Assembly (NCBI GenBank): GCA_964396895.1
Contig: CAYNGJ010000013.1
Coordinates: 55,069-119,068, forward strand
Origin: UBA2334 sp964396895
GTDB lineage: Bacteria > Pseudomonadota > Gammaproteobacteria > Burkholderiales > Burkholderiaceae_C
DNA: 64,000 nucleotides
Reading direction: 5' to 3'
Within the stretch, counting starts at the first letter, position 1. Every line of letters starts with the position of its first letter. Positions 15,726 through 24,202 of this stretch are shown one piece after another. A program made the translations under genes and the position numbers. The notes below the pieces were generated by a model. That model did not search any database. It was not told where the DNA came from and saw only the letters and a list, made by a program, of their open reading frames with translations.

Positions 15726-17506
15726 GCCACACCCCGCACACCACCACCCCTCACACGCCCCCACCCGCTCCCCGCCTGGCCCGCTGCGTCATGGTGCTGG
15801 GCACCACCAGTGGTGCTGGCAAAAGTTGGCTGGCCACGGCGCTGTGCCGCTGGTACGCCGACCAGGGCTTCAAGGTCGCGCCCTTCAAGGCGCAGAACAT
15901 GAGCAACAACGCCCGCGTGGTGCCCACGCCCGATGGCCGCATGGGCGAAATCGGCAGCGCCCAGTACTTTCAGGCACTGGCCGCCCGCGCCGCACCCGAT
16001 GTGCGCATGAACCCACTGCTCTTGAAGCCCGAGGCCGACACCCACAGCCAGGTGGTGCTGATGGGCGAGGTCAGCCGCGAGCTGACCGACACCCCCTGGC
16101 GTGGTCGCAGCGAAAAGGTGTGGCCCCACATTGCCGCTGCGCTCGACAGCCTGCGGTCCGAGAACGACGTGGTGGTGATTGAGGGGGCGGGCTCACCCGC
16201 CGAAATCAACCTGTACGACAGCGACATCGTCAACATGCGCGTGGCCCGCCACGCTGAGGCGGCCTGCGTGCTCATCAGCGACATTGACCGGGGCGGGGCG
16301 TTTGCCCACCTCTACGGCACCTGGGCGCTGCTGCCCGAGGGCGACCGGGCGTTGTTCAAAGGCTTTGTGCTCAACAAGTTCCGGGGCGACGCCCGCCTGC
16401 TGGCCCCCGCGCCGCAGATGCTGGAGAAGCTGACCGGCCTACCGACCATTGCCACCATCCCCATGCTGCGCCACCACGGTCTGCCCGAAGAAGACGGTGT
16501 TTTTGATGATGCCCCCACGTTTGGGGCTGTTGCCCCTGCACTGCCCCCCCAGGGGGCTGCTGCGCCTTGGGGCGGCCCGGCGGCGCAGCGTCTCCCCATC
16601 ACCACCCCAGGTGCTGTGAAGCTGACCGTGGCGGTGGTGGCCTACCCGCGCATCAGCAACCTGGACGAGTTTCAGCCACTGAAGAACGTGCCTGGTTTGC
16701 GGCTGGTGTGGGCGCGCACGCCCGCCGAACTGGACGGGGCGGACTGGGTCATCCTGCCCGGCAGCAAATCCACCGTGGCCGACCTGGCGTGGCTGCGCGC
16801 CCAGGGGCTGGACGCGGCGGTGTGCCAGCACGCCGCGCGGGGTGGGGCGGTGCTCGGCATTTGCGGCGGCTTGCAAATGCTGGGTGAGGCCCTGGTGGAC
16901 ACCCAAGGCGTGGAGCACCGCTCCCGTGCCACGGGCCACCCGGCTGATGGAAGGGCCGAGCCCACCGTGTGGGATGGCAACGCGCCTGGTTTGGGCCTGT
17001 TGCCCCTGGTCACGTCGTTCGAGTCACACAAAACCCTGGCCCGCACCCGTGCGCAGTTTGGCCAGCTGGCAGGACCTTGGGCGGCGCTGTCCGGGGTGGT
17101 GGTGGAGGGTTACGAAATCCACCAGGGCCAAACCGCACAGCACCCGGCCATGGCCGCAGGGGGAGATGTGGCACTGCCCGTGTTGCATGCCAACCACGGT
17201 GGCGTGACAGGCTGGTGCCAGCAGCGCTTGGCTTCTGGGCGTGTCGGGGGTGGTTCAGGCGGTAGTGCAACGGGTGTTTCGGCCGCACCGCTGCCCGGCG
17301 GGCACGTGCTGGGCATTTACCTCCATGGCCTCTTCGAGGATCCCCATGCCATGCAGGCCTTGTTTGGCGGGCGGGTGCAGGTACTCGACCAGGTATTTGA
17401 TGCCCTGGGTGCCACGGTGGCCGCCGAGTTTTCGACCCAGACGCTGCTGGGTTGGGTGGAGACCAAAGACCTCGTGCGGCCTGAATGCAATCGGCGACAA
17501 TGCTGA
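15722..17506 (+). CDS. cobQ: adenosylcobyric acid synthase CobQ
   Basis: This enzyme uses glutamine to amidate four side chains of adenosylcobyrinic acid a,c-diamide. The N-terminal domain has the P-loop VLGTTSGAGKSWLATALC, followed by the family sequence FKVAPFKAQNMSNNA. The C-terminal amidotransferase has its Cys in LGICGGLQMLGE and its His in GIYLHGLFED. The 594-residue length exceeds the usual of about 490. Part of the excess is a 27-residue alanine/proline/glycine-rich insert near residues 264-290, encoded by a GC-rich repeat-like segment. More of it is a long loop in the amidotransferase domain (around GGDVALP and GRVGGGSGGSATG). Its stop marks the end of the B12 cluster. Confidence 0.95.
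   Translation: MSHTPHTTTPHTPPPAPRLARCVMVLGTTSGAGKSWLATALCRWYADQGFKVAPFKAQNMSNNARVVPTPDGRMGEIGSAQYFQALAARAAPDVRMNPLLLKPEADTHSQVVLMGEVSRELTDTPWRGRSEKVWPHIAAALDSLRSENDVVVIEGAGSPAEINLYDSDIVNMRVARHAEAACVLISDIDRGGAFAHLYGTWALLPEGDRALFKGFVLNKFRGDARLLAPAPQMLEKLTGLPTIATIPMLRHHGLPEEDGVFDDAPTFGAVAPALPPQGAAAPWGGPAAQRLPITTPGAVKLTVAVVAYPRISNLDEFQPLKNVPGLRLVWARTPAELDGADWVILPGSKSTVADLAWLRAQGLDAAVCQHAARGGAVLGICGGLQMLGEALVDTQGVEHRSRATGHPADGRAEPTVWDGNAPGLGLLPLVTSFESHKTLARTRAQFGQLAGPWAALSGVVVEGYEIHQGQTAQHPAMAAGGDVALPVLHANHGGVTGWCQQRLASGRVGGGSGGSATGVSAAPLPGGHVLGIYLHGLFEDPHAMQALFGGRVQVLDQVFDALGATVAAEFSTQTLLGWVETKDLVRPECNRRQC
16511..16590 (+). repeat. GC-rich palindromic insert in cobQ, repeat-like
   Basis: The segment contains stacked inverted repeats: GCCCCCACGTTTGGGGC, then TGCCCCCCCAGGGGGCTG, then a CTTGGGGCGGCCCGGCGG block. 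It is translated in frame as a low-complexity APTFGAVAPALPPQGAAAPW stretch. The final block resembles a GC-rich dispersed repeat that I associate with Comamonadaceae genomes. Only one copy lies in this window, so its repeat status is an inference. Confidence 0.5.
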
Positions 17507-17548
17507 CCAACTTGGTCAAACCAATCCACCTGCACATTTATTCCACCG

Positions 17549-18322
17549 ATGCACCAGGCTCCCACACCGGACACACAAGCTGACGTCCAGCTGCTGAACG
17601 GTCGGTTTTTGCCCGTCACGTTGAGGGGCTGTGTGGACCGGCTGTTTGCCGACATGGCCGCCCACCGCACAGGTTGGTTGGCCACGGTGAACGTGTCCAT
17701 CCTGATGATGATGCGAGACAGCCCCGACCTGCAACGATTTGTGGACCGTGCCCGCTGGACGGTGGCAGACGGCCAGCCCCTCATCTGGGCCTCGCGCTGG
17801 TTTGGCACGCCGTTGCCCGAGCGCGTCACCGGGGTGGATTTGGTGGAGTTGCTGTGTGAACGGGCTCAGGCCGAGGGTCATGGCGTGTACTTTTTGGGTG
17901 CAACACAGGACGTGGTGGACACCCTCGTGCAGCGCTTGCAAGCCAAGTTTCCCCGCCTGGCCATCGGGCACGGCAACGGCTATTTTTCGGTGGCCGAATC
18001 CGCGACCCGGGCGCAGGCCGTGGCCGACAGCGGGGCCAGCATTCTGTTGGTGGGCATGGGGGTCCCCCGCCAGGAGCAATTCATCGAACACCAATGGGAT
18101 CGCCTGAATGTGAAAGTGGCCATTGGTGTGGGCGGCAGTTTTGACGTGCTGGCTGGCTTGCGCCAGCGTGCGCCCGTGTGGGTGCAGCGCCTGGGCATGG
18201 AGTGGTTCTACCGCCTGGTGCAGGAGCCTGGACGGTTGTGGAAGCGCTACCTGGTCACCAACTCCACCTTTGTGGCCTTGTTGCTGCGGGCACTGCTGCT
18301 GCCCGCTTATCGGAACAAATGA
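17549..18322 (+). CDS. WecG/TagA/CpsF family glycosyltransferase
   Basis: The 257-residue GT26 enzyme transfers an N-acetylmannosamine-type sugar to a lipid-linked intermediate. Family features are the N-terminal ATVNVSILMMMRDSPDLQRF region and WTVADGQPLIWASRWFG with the conserved DG. ERVTGVDLVELLC, VYFLGATQDVVD and ILLVGMGVPRQEQFIEHQW follow. It is the first gene of a six-gene operon that also encodes the UDP-GlcNAc 2-epimerase making UDP-ManNAc. This supports a ManNAc-containing polymer. The C-terminus carries a hydrophobic segment (FVALLLRALLLPAY) that may hold it at the membrane. Confidence 0.88.
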   Translation: MHQAPTPDTQADVQLLNGRFLPVTLRGCVDRLFADMAAHRTGWLATVNVSILMMMRDSPDLQRFVDRARWTVADGQPLIWASRWFGTPLPERVTGVDLVELLCERAQAEGHGVYFLGATQDVVDTLVQRLQAKFPRLAIGHGNGYFSVAESATRAQAVADSGASILLVGMGVPRQEQFIEHQWDRLNVKVAIGVGGSFDVLAGLRQRAPVWVQRLGMEWFYRLVQEPGRLWKRYLVTNSTFVALLLRALLLPAYRNK

Positions 18323-19459
18323 ATGTCTTTTACCCCGCCGTTGAACCCACCCATCCGCCTGGCCGTCGTCATGGGCACCCGCCCTGAGGCCGTGAAACTC
18401 GCTCCGCTGGTGCTGGCCGCACAGGCCGACCCCCAGCGTTTTCAGGTGGACGTGGTCAGCACCGGGCAACACAAGGAAATGCTGGACAGCATGTTGGCTT
18501 GGTTTGGCTTGCAGCCCTCGGTGTCGCTGGACATCATGCGACCCAACCAGGACTTGGCGCACATCACCATGAGCAGCCTGTCGGGCATCAACGACTGGCT
18601 CAAAACCAGCCGCCCCGACTGGGTGGTGGTGCAGGGTGACACCACGACCACGTTTGCCGGTGCGCTGGCCGCGTTCTACAACCGGATCCCCGTTGCCCAC
18701 GTGGAAGCGGGGTTGCGCACGCACGACAAGTACAGCCCCTATCCGGAGGAAGCCAACCGCGTGATGACGGGCCACCTGGCCGACTTGCACTTTCCCCCCA
18801 CGGCGGGTGCGCGCGACAACCTGCTGCGCGAAGGCATTGCCGATGATCGGATCACCGTCACGGGCAACACCGGCATCGACGCCCTGCTGTGGACGCGCAA
18901 CAAGTTGGCGCAAGAGGGCAAATTGCCCGCAGGGGATGGGCGGGAGGTGCTGGTCACCGCCCACCGTCGAGAAAACCAGGGCGAGCCGATGCGTGGCCTT
19001 TGCCACGCCATACTGACCTTGCTGGCGCGCTACCCCGACGTGCGCGTGAATTTCCCCGTTCACCTGAGCCCGCGTGTGCGGGAGGTGGTGTTTCCGGTGC
19101 TGTCCGACCACCCCCGCGTGCGCTTGACCGATCCGCTGGACTACCCCGACTTTGTGCAGGCCATGGCGCGCGCCAGTTTCATCCTGACCGATTCCGGTGG
19201 TGTGCAGGAAGAAGCCCCCTCGTTGGGTAAACCGGTGCTGGTGCTGCGGGAAAGCACCGAACGCCCTGAAGCCATGCAAGCGGGCACAGCCAAGCTGGTG
19301 GGCACCGACCCGCAGCGCCTGCTGAGCGAAGCAGCGCGGTTGCTGGACGACGAGGCGGAGTACACCCGCATGGCCAAGGCGCAAAACCCCTACGGCGATG
19401 GCCAGGCCGCCCAGCGCATTTTGCAGGTGATAGCCCGCACCCCGGTGGCCCCACGTTGA
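18323..19459 (+). CDS. wecB: UDP-N-acetylglucosamine 2-epimerase (non-hydrolysing)
   Basis: WecB interconverts UDP-GlcNAc and UDP-ManNAc. The 378 residues show the family signatures in order: VVMGTRPEAVKLAP at the N-terminus, VVVQGDTTTTFAGALAAFY, VAHVEAGLRTHD, YPEEANRVM, VTAHRRENQGEP, ILTDSGGVQEEAPSLGKPVL and RESTERPEA. The start follows the preceding stop directly. The product feeds the WecG-like transferase encoded just upstream. Confidence 0.96.
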   Translation: MSFTPPLNPPIRLAVVMGTRPEAVKLAPLVLAAQADPQRFQVDVVSTGQHKEMLDSMLAWFGLQPSVSLDIMRPNQDLAHITMSSLSGINDWLKTSRPDWVVVQGDTTTTFAGALAAFYNRIPVAHVEAGLRTHDKYSPYPEEANRVMTGHLADLHFPPTAGARDNLLREGIADDRITVTGNTGIDALLWTRNKLAQEGKLPAGDGREVLVTAHRRENQGEPMRGLCHAILTLLARYPDVRVNFPVHLSPRVREVVFPVLSDHPRVRLTDPLDYPDFVQAMARASFILTDSGGVQEEAPSLGKPVLVLRESTERPEAMQAGTAKLVGTDPQRLLSEAARLLDDEAEYTRMAKAQNPYGDGQAAQRILQVIARTPVAPR

Positions 19460-19480
19460 GCCACCGGGTGGCGCGCTGAC

Positions 19481-20734
19481 ATGATTCTTCGGTCCCTGGC
19501 GTCGGTTGCCGATCAGGTCATGCTCAGTGGCCTGAACTTTGCCATTGGCGTGTTCCTGATTCGCCTGGCCCCCAAAGAGGTGTACGGCGCCTACGTGCAG
19601 TTGTTTGCCATGGGGCTGCTGATTTGCGGTTTCATCGATGCGTTGGTGACCAATGCGGTGGCCAACCTCAGCTCACGCAACACCGGTGTGGCCCTGGAAA
19701 AGCTGCTGGCCCAGGCACAGCGCCTGGCACGCAGCACGGGCGTGGTGCTGGGTGGGGTGTTTGCGCTGGCCGGTGCCTACATACAGCCCGCAGGCGTCAC
19801 CACCCAGGAAGCGGTGCTGGGTGGGGTGAGCTTTGGGGTGTACATCGTGTCGCTCACGTTTCGGGATTTCAAGCGTTCCACCCTGTACCTGTTGCGCAGG
19901 CCCGTGGATGTGCTGCGCCTGGATGGCTGCTACTTTGTGGCGGCGGCATTGGGTGGCGTGGCCCTGTATGTGCTGGATCACTTCAATGTGTTCCGCATCT
20001 TCAGTGTGCTCACGTTGGCCAATGTGCTGGCCCTGGTGCTCACGGTCAGTGTGTCTGTGGAGCGTGCCGATGCGGGTTGGACGGCGGTGTGGCACACGCT
20101 GAAAGAGCATTGGGGCATCACCCGATGGGCAGTGCCCGGTGTGTTGGTGGGTTGGATGGGCAACAGCATCTACCTCTACCTCACCGGTGCCATTTTGGGT
20201 CTGGCCGCCACCGCCGAATTGAACGCCGCTCGCCTCCTGCTGATGCCGGTGGGGTTGATCACCGTGGCCTGGTTCCAAATGGCGCGCGCCGACATTGCGC
20301 GCCTGGTGGGCGACAACGACCTGCGAAAAATGCGTGTGTTCCTGGCGAAATCGCTGCTCATCATCTTCACCCCCATCCTGGGGTATTTTGGTGTGCTGGC
20401 GGTGGGCTACGACTGGGTGGTGTTGCTGCTGTCGGCACACCAATATGGCAGTCTCCAGGACTTGACCCTGGTATGGGGGGTGTATTTCGCGGTGTACACG
20501 GTCAAGTTCATTGCCGTTGGCCTGTTGGTGGGGTTTGAGGCCTATCGGCCAATGTTGCTGGTCAGTGTGGTGTCCTTGTGTTTACAGTCTGGGCTGCTGC
20601 TGTGGTGGCCAGCGGTGCACGGAATGCCTGCCGTGGTGTGGTGCCTGGTGGCGTCCGAGGTGCTGGAAACGGCCATTCTGTGGGGTTACCTGTTACCCAA
20701 GTCCATGAAAAAAATGAACGTCGCCCGAGCCTGA
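19481..20734 (+). CDS. oligosaccharide flippase (Wzx-like)
   Basis: The 417-residue polytopic protein has about 12 predicted helices spread along its length and an N-terminal ASVADQVMLSGLNFAIGVFL stretch, as in polysaccharide flippases of the MATE-like fold. Such proteins move undecaprenyl-linked repeat units to the periplasmic face of the inner membrane. Its position between sugar-donor/transferase genes and the polymerase supports the role. No residue-level signature beyond hydrophobicity and family resemblance is visible, so a related transporter cannot be excluded. Confidence 0.8.
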   Translation: MILRSLASVADQVMLSGLNFAIGVFLIRLAPKEVYGAYVQLFAMGLLICGFIDALVTNAVANLSSRNTGVALEKLLAQAQRLARSTGVVLGGVFALAGAYIQPAGVTTQEAVLGGVSFGVYIVSLTFRDFKRSTLYLLRRPVDVLRLDGCYFVAAALGGVALYVLDHFNVFRIFSVLTLANVLALVLTVSVSVERADAGWTAVWHTLKEHWGITRWAVPGVLVGWMGNSIYLYLTGAILGLAATAELNAARLLLMPVGLITVAWFQMARADIARLVGDNDLRKMRVFLAKSLLIIFTPILGYFGVLAVGYDWVVLLLSAHQYGSLQDLTLVWGVYFAVYTVKFIAVGLLVGFEAYRPMLLVSVVSLCLQSGLLLWWPAVHGMPAVVWCLVASEVLETAILWGYLLPKSMKKMNVARA

Positions 20735-20735
20735 C

Positions 20736-21656
20736 ATGCTGATCAGCATTTGCATCTGTACCCACAAGCGGCCTGCCCAGCTGGAATTTTTACTGGGTCG
20801 AATTGCGCGGCTGGATTTCCCGGGCGGACCCACCGAATGTGAAGTGGTGGTGGTTGACAACGACCTGGGTTTTTCGTCTCAGCCCGTGCTGCTCGACTGG
20901 GTCAGCAAGCTGCCCATTGCCTTGCGGTACGAAAACCTGCCAAAGCCCAACATATCCCTGGCCCGCAACCGGGTGGTGGCCATGGCCCGCGGTGAGTTCC
21001 TGCTGCTGATCGACGATGACCAGTACCCGGACGGTCCCAACTGGGTGCACCAGCTGCTGAAGACCCACCGTGACACCCAGGCACAGGTGGTTTTTGGTCC
21101 CATCCTGCCAGTGTTTGACGAGCGCTCTCCCCAGTGGATACAAGACGGCCGTTTTTTTGACCAACCCAGCTACGAGTCCGGTGCCCCCGTGCCCCTGGAG
21201 GCCGTTCGGGGGGGCAATGTGCTCATTCACCGCTCGTGTTTTCAGGCCTTTGAGCCGCCATTCGACGAAAGCTATGGCAAGACCGGGGCCGAAGACACCT
21301 TGTTTTTTCAAGAGTTGTACCGCCGTGGATTCCAGTCCGCCTGGTGTGCGGAGGCGGTCATTCACGAGACGGTGCCGTTTGACCGTGCCAACACGCGGTG
21401 GTTGACACAGCGCTCCTACCGGATCGGTCAGACCTGGATCAGGACCACTTTGCACGGCACTTCGGGCATGGGCTGGGCCCTGAACTGGAGCCTGTTGTTG
21501 CTGCGCAGCGGTGTGTTGCTGGTGCTGTCGCTGCTGCTGACGGTGGTCAATTACCCGTTTTCCATCATCCGTGGTTTCTACTGGTTCCGCAAAGTGGCCG
21601 CCCAGGTGGGCAAGCTGTCTTCCTTGTTCGGGCGCAGCTACCATGAGTACCGCTGA
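20736..21656 (+). CDS. family 2 glycosyltransferase
   Basis: The 306-residue GT-A enzyme begins ISICICTHKRPAQLEFLLG, has the nucleotide-binding acidic strand VVVVDNDLG and the metal-binding motif LLLIDDDQYP. A conserved GGNVLIHR and KTGAEDTLFFQELYRRG follow in the acceptor part. A hydrophobic segment near the C-terminus (about residues 245-275) probably anchors it in the inner membrane. It adds one sugar of the exopolysaccharide repeat; donor and linkage are unknown. The next gene starts 14 bases before its stop. Confidence 0.88.
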   Translation: MLISICICTHKRPAQLEFLLGRIARLDFPGGPTECEVVVVDNDLGFSSQPVLLDWVSKLPIALRYENLPKPNISLARNRVVAMARGEFLLLIDDDQYPDGPNWVHQLLKTHRDTQAQVVFGPILPVFDERSPQWIQDGRFFDQPSYESGAPVPLEAVRGGNVLIHRSCFQAFEPPFDESYGKTGAEDTLFFQELYRRGFQSAWCAEAVIHETVPFDRANTRWLTQRSYRIGQTWIRTTLHGTSGMGWALNWSLLLLRSGVLLVLSLLLTVVNYPFSIIRGFYWFRKVAAQVGKLSSLFGRSYHEYR

Positions 21657-22971
21657 CACGTCACCACCGCTGAAAATGGGCGCTGCGCCTGCATGGCAGT
21701 GGGCCGGGTTGCTGTTGTTTTGGGTGGCCTTGTGTTTTGCCGCGCTGCCCACTGGCCTGTCTTGGAATTACGACGTGGTGGCAGAGTCGTCCGACGGATC
21801 CTGGGTGCTCCGCTTGCAGTGGACCAGTGTGTTTGCCTTTGCGGCGTGGGTGATTTACAGAACCGCTGGCTGGGCCGTGGTGTACCCGGCCGCCAAAAAC
21901 CCATTTGTGTGGCTGTTGTTGGCCTACTGTGTGTTGTCGGTGTTGTGGTCACCTGAACCTGGTGCGGTCATCAAGCGTTCATTCCAATTTTTTGGTGTGT
22001 TGCTCATTGGTTTGTCGGTGGCTCACCTGTGCCGTCACGATTTTGTGACGCTGCTGCGTACCGGGCTGGATGGGTTGACGGCCATTCTGTTCTTGTCGGT
22101 TCTGGCAGGGGTGTTGGTGCCCGACATTGGTCGGGAATCGGTCGTCAGCCTGGCAGGGGCTTGGCGGGGAATTCTGGACCAGAAGAACACCCTGGGCATC
22201 GTGTCGGCAGTCAGCCTGTTTTTTTGGCTGGTGCTGCAAACCCTGGCGCCCCGGCGCGGGTGGGCGGCCGGGCTGACCTGCCTGATCATCCTCACCTGTT
22301 TGCTGATGTCCCGCAGCTCCACCAGCCTGTTTCTGGCACTGCTGTCCATTGGGCTGTACCTGTTGCTCTACCGCGCCTACATCCGAACACCGCTGGCCAT
22401 TGCCCGGCTGGTGGTGGTGGTGCTGATGGTGGTCACGGTGGGGTTGACGTTGTTTTTCTTTCAGCATGCGCGGCTGCCCCTGTGGGAGGAGTTGATCGAG
22501 CCGTTCTCCGCCCTGTTTGGCAAGTCCGCCGACTTGACCGGGCGTACGGAGATCTGGGAATACATGTGGTTGGAAATCGAGAAACACTGGGCTTTCGGCC
22601 TGGGGTATGGCTCATTCTGGCTGGGGCCGGGCAGTCCGTCGCAGGAACTGGTGAGCCACTTTTACTGGACACCCAATTCCGCCCACAACGGCTACTTGGA
22701 GGTACTCAATGAGTTGGGGGTGTTGGGTTTTGGCCTGTTTGCCCTGATGCTGTTGAATCACCTGGTCAACGTGATCCGCTTGGTGCGTGTCAATCGTCCC
22801 AAGTTTGCGTTTCACCTGTCGCTGCTGGTGGTGTTTTTGCTGTCGAACGCCACCGAGAGCTCCGCGTTGCGGATTCTCTTGTTTCTGCAGGTGGTGCTGT
22901 TCATGTCCATGGCCATGGTCAACCAGGACATGTTGGATCAGGACCGCGTGCCCGGTCAGAAGGTGAACTGA
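21643..22971 (+). CDS. O-antigen ligase / Wzy-type polymerase
   Basis: The 442-residue protein has about 11 hydrophobic helices and a larger periplasmic loop containing LTGRTEIWEYMWLEIEKH, a Wzy_C/O-antigen-ligase signature. SAHNGYLEVLNELG, with the conserved His, lies near the C-terminus. I use ATG 21643, overlapping the preceding glycosyltransferase by 14 bases. In this operon it most likely polymerises flipped repeat units; ligation to another carrier is the alternative. Sequence alone does not separate the two. Confidence 0.85.
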   Translation: MSTADTSPPLKMGAAPAWQWAGLLLFWVALCFAALPTGLSWNYDVVAESSDGSWVLRLQWTSVFAFAAWVIYRTAGWAVVYPAAKNPFVWLLLAYCVLSVLWSPEPGAVIKRSFQFFGVLLIGLSVAHLCRHDFVTLLRTGLDGLTAILFLSVLAGVLVPDIGRESVVSLAGAWRGILDQKNTLGIVSAVSLFFWLVLQTLAPRRGWAAGLTCLIILTCLLMSRSSTSLFLALLSIGLYLLLYRAYIRTPLAIARLVVVVLMVVTVGLTLFFFQHARLPLWEELIEPFSALFGKSADLTGRTEIWEYMWLEIEKHWAFGLGYGSFWLGPGSPSQELVSHFYWTPNSAHNGYLEVLNELGVLGFGLFALMLLNHLVNVIRLVRVNRPKFAFHLSLLVVFLLSNATESSALRILLFLQVVLFMSMAMVNQDMLDQDRVPGQKVN

Positions 22972-24195
22972 ATGGATGGTCTGGGCTTGGCGGTGCTGGC
23001 GTGGCTGTGGGGCGTGTTGTTGGTGCTGTTCACCGTGCCTGCCGGTGTGTTCGTGGTCCAGGTGTTGCTTGCCAGTGGTGGTGCGCGTGGTCGGCGGCCA
23101 GCTCCAGCAGGCGAGCGGCGGATCGACGCTGCGGTGTCCACACCGCCCAGAGTGGCCGTGCTGATACCAGCACACAACGAGGCTCAAGGCATTGTGGGTA
23201 CCCTGGCGGGTCTGGCCAGCGCCCACGGCGAGGCCTTTCGGGTGGTGGTGGTGGCCGACAACTGCTCTGACGACACCGCCGCGTTGGCACGTCAGTCAGG
23301 GGTGGAGGTGCTGGAGCGCACGCATGACACGCTGAGGGGCAAGGGCCATGCACTGCAGTTTGGCCTGGACCACATCCGTCGGTCACCGCCCAGTGTATTG
23401 GTGGTGGTGGATGCCGATTGCCAGGTCAGTGCCACCGATCTGACGCAACTCGCCCTGGAGACCACGCTTCGCCAGACGCCCGTTCAGTGCAAGAACTTGA
23501 TGGTGGCCCCACCGGGCGCGCCGGTGTCCGTCAAGGTGGCGGCTTTTGCCTGGTTGGTGAAAACCTGGGTGCGTCCCACGGGGTGGGGGCGCCTGGGCGC
23601 CCCTTGCCAGCTCATGGGCACGGGCATGGCTTTTCCGTGGTCCATCATCGGCCAGCAGAACCTGGCCAGCGGGCACATCGTGGAAGACTTGCAGCTGACC
23701 ATGGCGCTGGCGGCGCAGGGGACCATGGCCAGTTTCTACCCCGATGTGGGTGTGATCAGCCTGTTCCCTGTCAATGCGCACGCGGTGCAGGTGCAACGCA
23801 GCCGCTGGGAGCATGGCCACCTGGGCATGCTGAAAGACGAGTTGCCGGGGTTGCTGGCCCTGGCGTGGCGTCGGCGTGATGCACGTGTGTTGGCCTTGGC
23901 ACTGGACATTGCCGTGCCCCCGCTCAGCTTGCTGGTGCTGGCGCTGCTGATGTTGGCGGCATTGGCGCTGTTGTTCAGCGCATGGACGGGCTGGTGGTGG
24001 ATGGCCGGGTGGGCCATGGGCCTGCTGGGCCTGTCTGCTGGTGCCGTGATGCTTGCGTGGTGGCAATGGGGGCGTGGCGTGATCAGTGGGGCCGAGCTCC
24101 TCGGCGTGCCCCGCTATGTGTGGTCCAAGCTGGGCATTTACAAACGCTTTGTGCAGCAGCGGGAGCGTGTGTGGAAGCGAACGGACCGCGATTGA
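22972..24195 (+). CDS. membrane family 2 glycosyltransferase, processive type
   Basis: The 407-residue protein has an N-terminal helix (about residues 5-35), a GT2 domain and two or three C-terminal helices. The GT2 domain runs VAVLIPAHNEAQGI, VVVVADNCSDDTAA, LVVVDADCQV, GHIVEDLQLTMAL and QVQRSRWEHG. The ED and Q..RW motifs are those of cellulose-synthase-like processive enzymes. It follows the polymerase gene directly with no gap and is the last gene of the + operon. Its stop lies seven bases from the convergent end of epsL. Sugar specificity is unknown. Confidence 0.87.
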   Translation: MDGLGLAVLAWLWGVLLVLFTVPAGVFVVQVLLASGGARGRRPAPAGERRIDAAVSTPPRVAVLIPAHNEAQGIVGTLAGLASAHGEAFRVVVVADNCSDDTAALARQSGVEVLERTHDTLRGKGHALQFGLDHIRRSPPSVLVVVDADCQVSATDLTQLALETTLRQTPVQCKNLMVAPPGAPVSVKVAAFAWLVKTWVRPTGWGRLGAPCQLMGTGMAFPWSIIGQQNLASGHIVEDLQLTMALAAQGTMASFYPDVGVISLFPVNAHAVQVQRSRWEHGHLGMLKDELPGLLALAWRRRDARVLALALDIAVPPLSLLVLALLMLAALALLFSAWTGWWWMAGWAMGLLGLSAGAVMLAWWQWGRGVISGAELLGVPRYVWSKLGIYKRFVQQRERVWKRTDRD

Positions 24196-24202
24196 CCTGT
24201 GT

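Noticed and set aside
17505..17517. Perfect palindrome GACCAA-C-TTGGTC across the cobQ stop as an operator for the EPS operon
   Set aside because: It is short, occurs once, and no promoter boxes of good quality surround it; a chance match in this length is plausible.
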